DNA of 64,000 bases, from the NCBI RefSeq assembly GCF_000716675.1, contig NZ_JNXT01000003.1, positions 62,001 through 126,000 of the forward strand, written 5' to 3'. The notes below the pieces were generated by a model. It had not been told where the DNA came from. It searched no databases and was given only the letters and a program-made list of their open reading frames with translations. Positions within the stretch are counted from its first letter, which is position 1, and every line of letters begins with the position of its first letter. The DNA is from Streptomyces alboflavus. GTDB lineage: Bacteria > Actinomycetota > Actinomycetes > Streptomycetales > Streptomycetaceae. Shown piece by piece: positions 61,325-64,000 of this stretch. The position numbers were made by a program, and so were the translations under genes.

Positions 61325-61395
61325 GTATACGTCTGCGTTTACTTCGAAGGGAGTCGCTTGCTAGGGTCGGTGATGTAAACGATCCCGTTTACATC
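61325..61395. promoter_or_regulatory. Twin TetR operators
   Basis: GTATACG-TCTG-CGTTTAC (61325-61342, one mismatch) and GATGTAAACG-ATCC-CGTTTACATC (61372-61395, perfect 10-bp arms). The shared half-site is GTAAACG, spacer 4 bp. They flank the divergent start region of the TetR and nitroreductase genes. Confidence 0.85.
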
Positions 61396-61417
61396 AGTCG
61401 CCGTAGAGGAGCGAGAC

Positions 61418-62107
61418 ATGAGCGCGTTGGCCCCCACCGAGCTGAGCGGCAGCGCGGAGAAGCTGATCCGCGGACGGCGCGCGACCCGCGCCTTCCGTCC
61501 GGACGCCGTGCCCGAGGACACCATCCGCGCGATCTTCTCGCTGGCCGGCGTCGCGCCGTCCAACTCCAACGCGCAGCCGTGGCAGGTGGAGGTGGCGAGC
61601 GGCGCGGCACGCCTGCGCCTGGCGGACGCCCTGCGGGCGGCCCACGCCGCGGGGCGCACCTCGATCGACGTTCCGTACTCCGAGGACATCTACACGGAGG
61701 TGCACCAGGAGCGCCGGGCGGCGTTCGGCGCCGAGCTGTACGGAGCGCTGGGCATCGGCCCCGACGACCACGCGGCCCGCGCGGCCTACGACGCCCGGAG
61801 CCTCGGCTTCTACGACGCCCCGCACGCCGCGTTCCTGTTCGTCACCGGTGACGGCGGACCGCGCCTGGCCGCGGACGTCGGCGCCTATCTGCAGACCCTG
61901 CTCCTGGCGATGGCCGCGTACGGCGTGGCGAGCTGCCCGCAAGGGCTACTGAGCTTCTACGCCGACACGATCCGCGGCGAACTCGGCGTCACCGGAGGCA
62001 AGTTGCTCGTCGGCGTCTCCTTCGGCTACGCGGACGAGGCCGCGCCGGTGAACCGCGTCACGACCGCACGGGCCGCGCTCGAAACGGTCACGACCTTCCA
62101 CCAGTAG
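61418..62107 (+). CDS. Nitroreductase family protein
   Basis: 229 residues: RRATRAFRPDAVPEDTIRAIF (FMN phosphate-binding RxxRxF), LAGVAPSNSNAQPWQVEVAS, LQTLLLAMAAYGVASCPQGLLSFYADTIRGELG and VGVSFGYADEAAPVNRVTTAR at the C-terminus. FMN-dependent NAD(P)H oxidoreductase of nitro compounds or quinones, dimeric and cytosolic. ATG 61418 follows GAGGAGCGAG. Controlled by the divergent TetR. Confidence 0.93.
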   Translation: MSALAPTELSGSAEKLIRGRRATRAFRPDAVPEDTIRAIFSLAGVAPSNSNAQPWQVEVASGAARLRLADALRAAHAAGRTSIDVPYSEDIYTEVHQERRAAFGAELYGALGIGPDDHAARAAYDARSLGFYDAPHAAFLFVTGDGGPRLAADVGAYLQTLLLAMAAYGVASCPQGLLSFYADTIRGELGVTGGKLLVGVSFGYADEAAPVNRVTTARAALETVTTFHQ

Positions 62108-62167
62108 GCCGTCGCCGGTACGGACGGGGCGCCACCCGCACCACGGACGGTCCGGTCCGGCGACGGC

Positions 62168-62950
62168 TCACCCGGGTGTGTAGACGTACCGCTGCCCCGG
62201 CGGCCACCCCGCGCTGCGCCCCGCGTCCGTCACCAGGACGTGCTGGTACTGGGGCGCGGTCACCTGGCTCTGGGCCAGGGACGGGCACATGGTGGCGCAG
62301 CTCACCGAGGACTGGGTGCCGAGCCGCCACCCGTTGGTGTCGAAGAAGACGTACTCCACGTCGCCCGGCGCCCGCGAGGTGTCGACGGACACCCCGGCGG
62401 AGACCGGCGTCGGCAGCCGGAACAGCACCCCGTCCACCCCGGCAGCGCGCAGCCGCCCGGCCCCGATGCCGAGCGTGCTCCACCGCGGCGCCGGGGACGG
62501 CACGTCGAGCAGGACGACGCGCAGGGCGCCGGGGCCGGGGCCCCGCAGCGCCACTCGGGGTGCCCGCGCGAGCAGCGAGGCGACCTCGGCGCTGTCGGGC
62601 CGCGCGTCCGTCCCGCCGTCGCCGCCCCGGTCGTCCTCCTCGTCCGTCGGGGAGGACGACCGGGCCGCCGGTGAGTCCTTGGGCGCCGGTGACGTCCGCG
62701 GGGGCGGCTTCTTGGGCGCCGGGGACGACGCGGACGACTTGGGGCTCGCACGGTCCGTCCGGCCCACGCAGATCTTGACGTCGCCGACGCAGAGGATGTT
62801 GTCGCCGCTCTCGTTGGTCTGGATGATCGGGCTCGGGGCGGACTTGCCGTCGCCGTCGTCGCCGTTCACCGTGATGAGGGCCGCGATGATCATCCCCGCG
62901 ACGCCGATCAGCGCCGCGACGACGCCCGCTGCCATGCCCCTGGATCCCAT
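62168..62950 (-). CDS. Membrane-anchored or secreted hypothetical protein
   Basis: 260 residues. One N-terminal hydrophobic segment (GVVAALIGVAGMIIAALITV), a short domain with NILCVGDVKICVGR (possible disulfide), a Pro/Ser/Lys-rich linker (about residues 66-110) and a C-terminal domain with SLLARAPRVALRGPGPGALRVVLLDVPS and PGQRYVYTPG. Similar architecture is seen in actinomycete surface proteins; no catalytic motif seen. Could bind cell wall through the linker. Confidence 0.7.
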   Translation of the reverse strand: MGSRGMAAGVVAALIGVAGMIIAALITVNGDDGDGKSAPSPIIQTNESGDNILCVGDVKICVGRTDRASPKSSASSPAPKKPPPRTSPAPKDSPAARSSSPTDEEDDRGGDGGTDARPDSAEVASLLARAPRVALRGPGPGALRVVLLDVPSPAPRWSTLGIGAGRLRAAGVDGVLFRLPTPVSAGVSVDTSRAPGDVEYVFFDTNGWRLGTQSSVSCATMCPSLAQSQVTAPQYQHVLVTDAGRSAGWPPGQRYVYTPG

Positions 62951-63134
62951 CGCGCCCCCCGCTGCGCCCCCCGACCGGCGTGCACGGAGGCATCGCCCGT
63001 GCGCCGGGCCGCCAGCGTAGGCGCGCGACCGACCCCGTCGAAGGGGGACACCGCACAGCTACGCCAGACGGCCCGGCGGCGGTTCCGGAGAAGGGAGGGG
63101 GAGGGCTACGCGCGCCCGGCCCGAGCCGGTGGGA

Positions 63135-63935
63135 TCAGCCCTGCACGACCGTGACCGCGACGCCCGTGGACGCGATCGCGTCGAGGTGTTCCGCGGGCGC
63201 GGCGGCGTCGGTGACCAGGCAGTGCACGTCGGCCGCCGGGCAGATCTTGGCGAACGTGGTCCTGCCGATCTTGGAGTGGTCGGCGACCACGACGGTCCGG
63301 CCGCTGTGCCGGGCGAAGGCGCGGTCGGTGGCCGCCTCCAACTGGTCGTGGGTGGTGCATCCGTGAGCCGCGCTGATGCCGTCGACGCCGAGGAAGGCGA
63401 TGTCGGTGTGGTGGTCGGCGAGGGTCTTCTCGGCGATGGGGCCGACCAGTTCGTAACTCTCGCTGCGGGCGGTGCCGCCGATCACGATCAGGTCGACGGT
63501 GGGGCGCAGGACGAGGGCGGCGGCGATGTTGACGGCGTTGGTGACGAGGGTGACGGGACCTCGGTCGGCGAGGATCCGGGCCACCTCCGTCGTCGTGCTG
63601 CCGCCGGTCAGGCCGACCACGGCGCCCTCGGGCACGAGGTCGGCGGCGGCCCGGGCGATGGCCTGCTTCTGCGGGGAGCGCTGGTCCGCCCGGTGCTGGA
63701 GCGGCAGTTCGATGCTCAGGCCGCCGGGCAGCGCCCCGCCGTGCGTGCGCTCGAGGAGCCGCTGGTCGCTCAGGTGGCGCAGGTCGCGGCGCACGGTGGC
63801 CGGTGAGACCCCGAGCAACCGGGACAACTGCGTCACGTCGGCGCTGCCCTGCGCGGCGACGTGGTCGAGTATCCGCACATGGCGGTCGCTTCTCAGCACG
63901 CGGCGAGCATAGCTCCGGACGGCGCGTTCGCTCAT
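63135..63935 (-). CDS. DeoR/GlpR family transcriptional regulator
   Basis: 266 residues. HTH RHVRILDHVAAQGSADVTQLSRLLGVSPATVRRDLRHLSDQRLLERTHGGAL is the DeoR signature; the C-terminal sugar-phosphate domain has VGLTGGSTTTEVARIL, VTLVTNAVNIAA, VIGGTARSESYELVGPIAEKTL, and VVVADHSKIGRTTFA. It would repress a carbohydrate operon and be released by a phosphorylated sugar. ATG 63935 is used; the frame is open to 63989. No target operon is inside the window; it may lie beyond the right edge. Confidence 0.9.
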   Translation of the reverse strand: MSERAVRSYARRVLRSDRHVRILDHVAAQGSADVTQLSRLLGVSPATVRRDLRHLSDQRLLERTHGGALPGGLSIELPLQHRADQRSPQKQAIARAAADLVPEGAVVGLTGGSTTTEVARILADRGPVTLVTNAVNIAAALVLRPTVDLIVIGGTARSESYELVGPIAEKTLADHHTDIAFLGVDGISAAHGCTTHDQLEAATDRAFARHSGRTVVVADHSKIGRTTFAKICPAADVHCLVTDAAAPAEHLDAIASTGVAVTVVQG

Positions 63936-64000
63936 CGATCGAGCACCAGGTGAGCGCTGCTCTGCGTGTTCAAGCACGAGTTCGGTCAAAACCGATCCCT

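Overview
The window looks like chromosomal DNA from a Streptomyces or close relative. It has very high GC with strong GC bias at third codon positions, modular type I polyketide synthase (PKS) genes, many TetR, MerR, AraC, LysR and DeoR regulators, Tat/Sec-secreted glycosidases, and several apparently leaderless genes with TANNNT boxes 6-7 nt before the start. No rRNA, tRNA, CRISPR, phage or IS element was recognised.

Region 1 (1-29712, all + strand) is the 3' half of a modular PKS locus. Six consecutive modules are visible, each laid out KS-AT-DH-KR-ACP (module 1 enters inside its AT). Modules 1-4 form one subunit ending at 17655 with a C-terminal docking segment. Modules 5-6 form a second subunit (17705-28849) with an N-terminal coiled-coil docking helix and a terminal thioesterase. 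A type II thioesterase follows, then a strong terminator. Readable AT motifs (GHSIGE, HAFH) indicate malonyl-CoA, so the chain would be an unbranched, largely conjugated polyene. DH1 has lost its catalytic His, which predicts a hydroxyl. Seven internal deletion junctions (about 426, 508, 5230, 9859, 14625, 16740 and 22100) cut AT and KR domains, four of them shifting the frame. All lie in segments almost identical between modules, so I read them as repeat collapse in the assembly rather than biological decay.

Region 2 (29713-44000): a secreted trypsin-like protease, a GH63-like glycosidase, a frameshifted nucleotidyltransferase with a small partner gene, an old yellow enzyme (OYE) divergent from a MerR regulator, an ArsB/NhaD-type transporter, a photolyase pseudogene, an adenosylcobinamide amidohydrolase running into an inverted-repeat element, and a P450 - AraC regulator - O-methyltransferase operon.

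Region 3 (44001-64000): mostly small regulator/enzyme pairs transcribed divergently over recognisable dyad operators: TetR/DUF1348, MerR/SDR, TetR/VOC, CGNR/epoxide hydrolase and TetR/nitroreductase. Also present are a GH127 arabinofuranosidase with a ricin-type lectin domain behind a LacI-like operator, a LysR/EamA pair, a DJ-1/PfpI protein, a secreted TIM-barrel protein and a DeoR regulator. Broken remnants (two LuxR fragments, a methyltransferase) occupy the longer gaps. The two MerR pairs share an almost identical operator-promoter with a 20-bp spacer, which is the clearest regulatory signal in the window.
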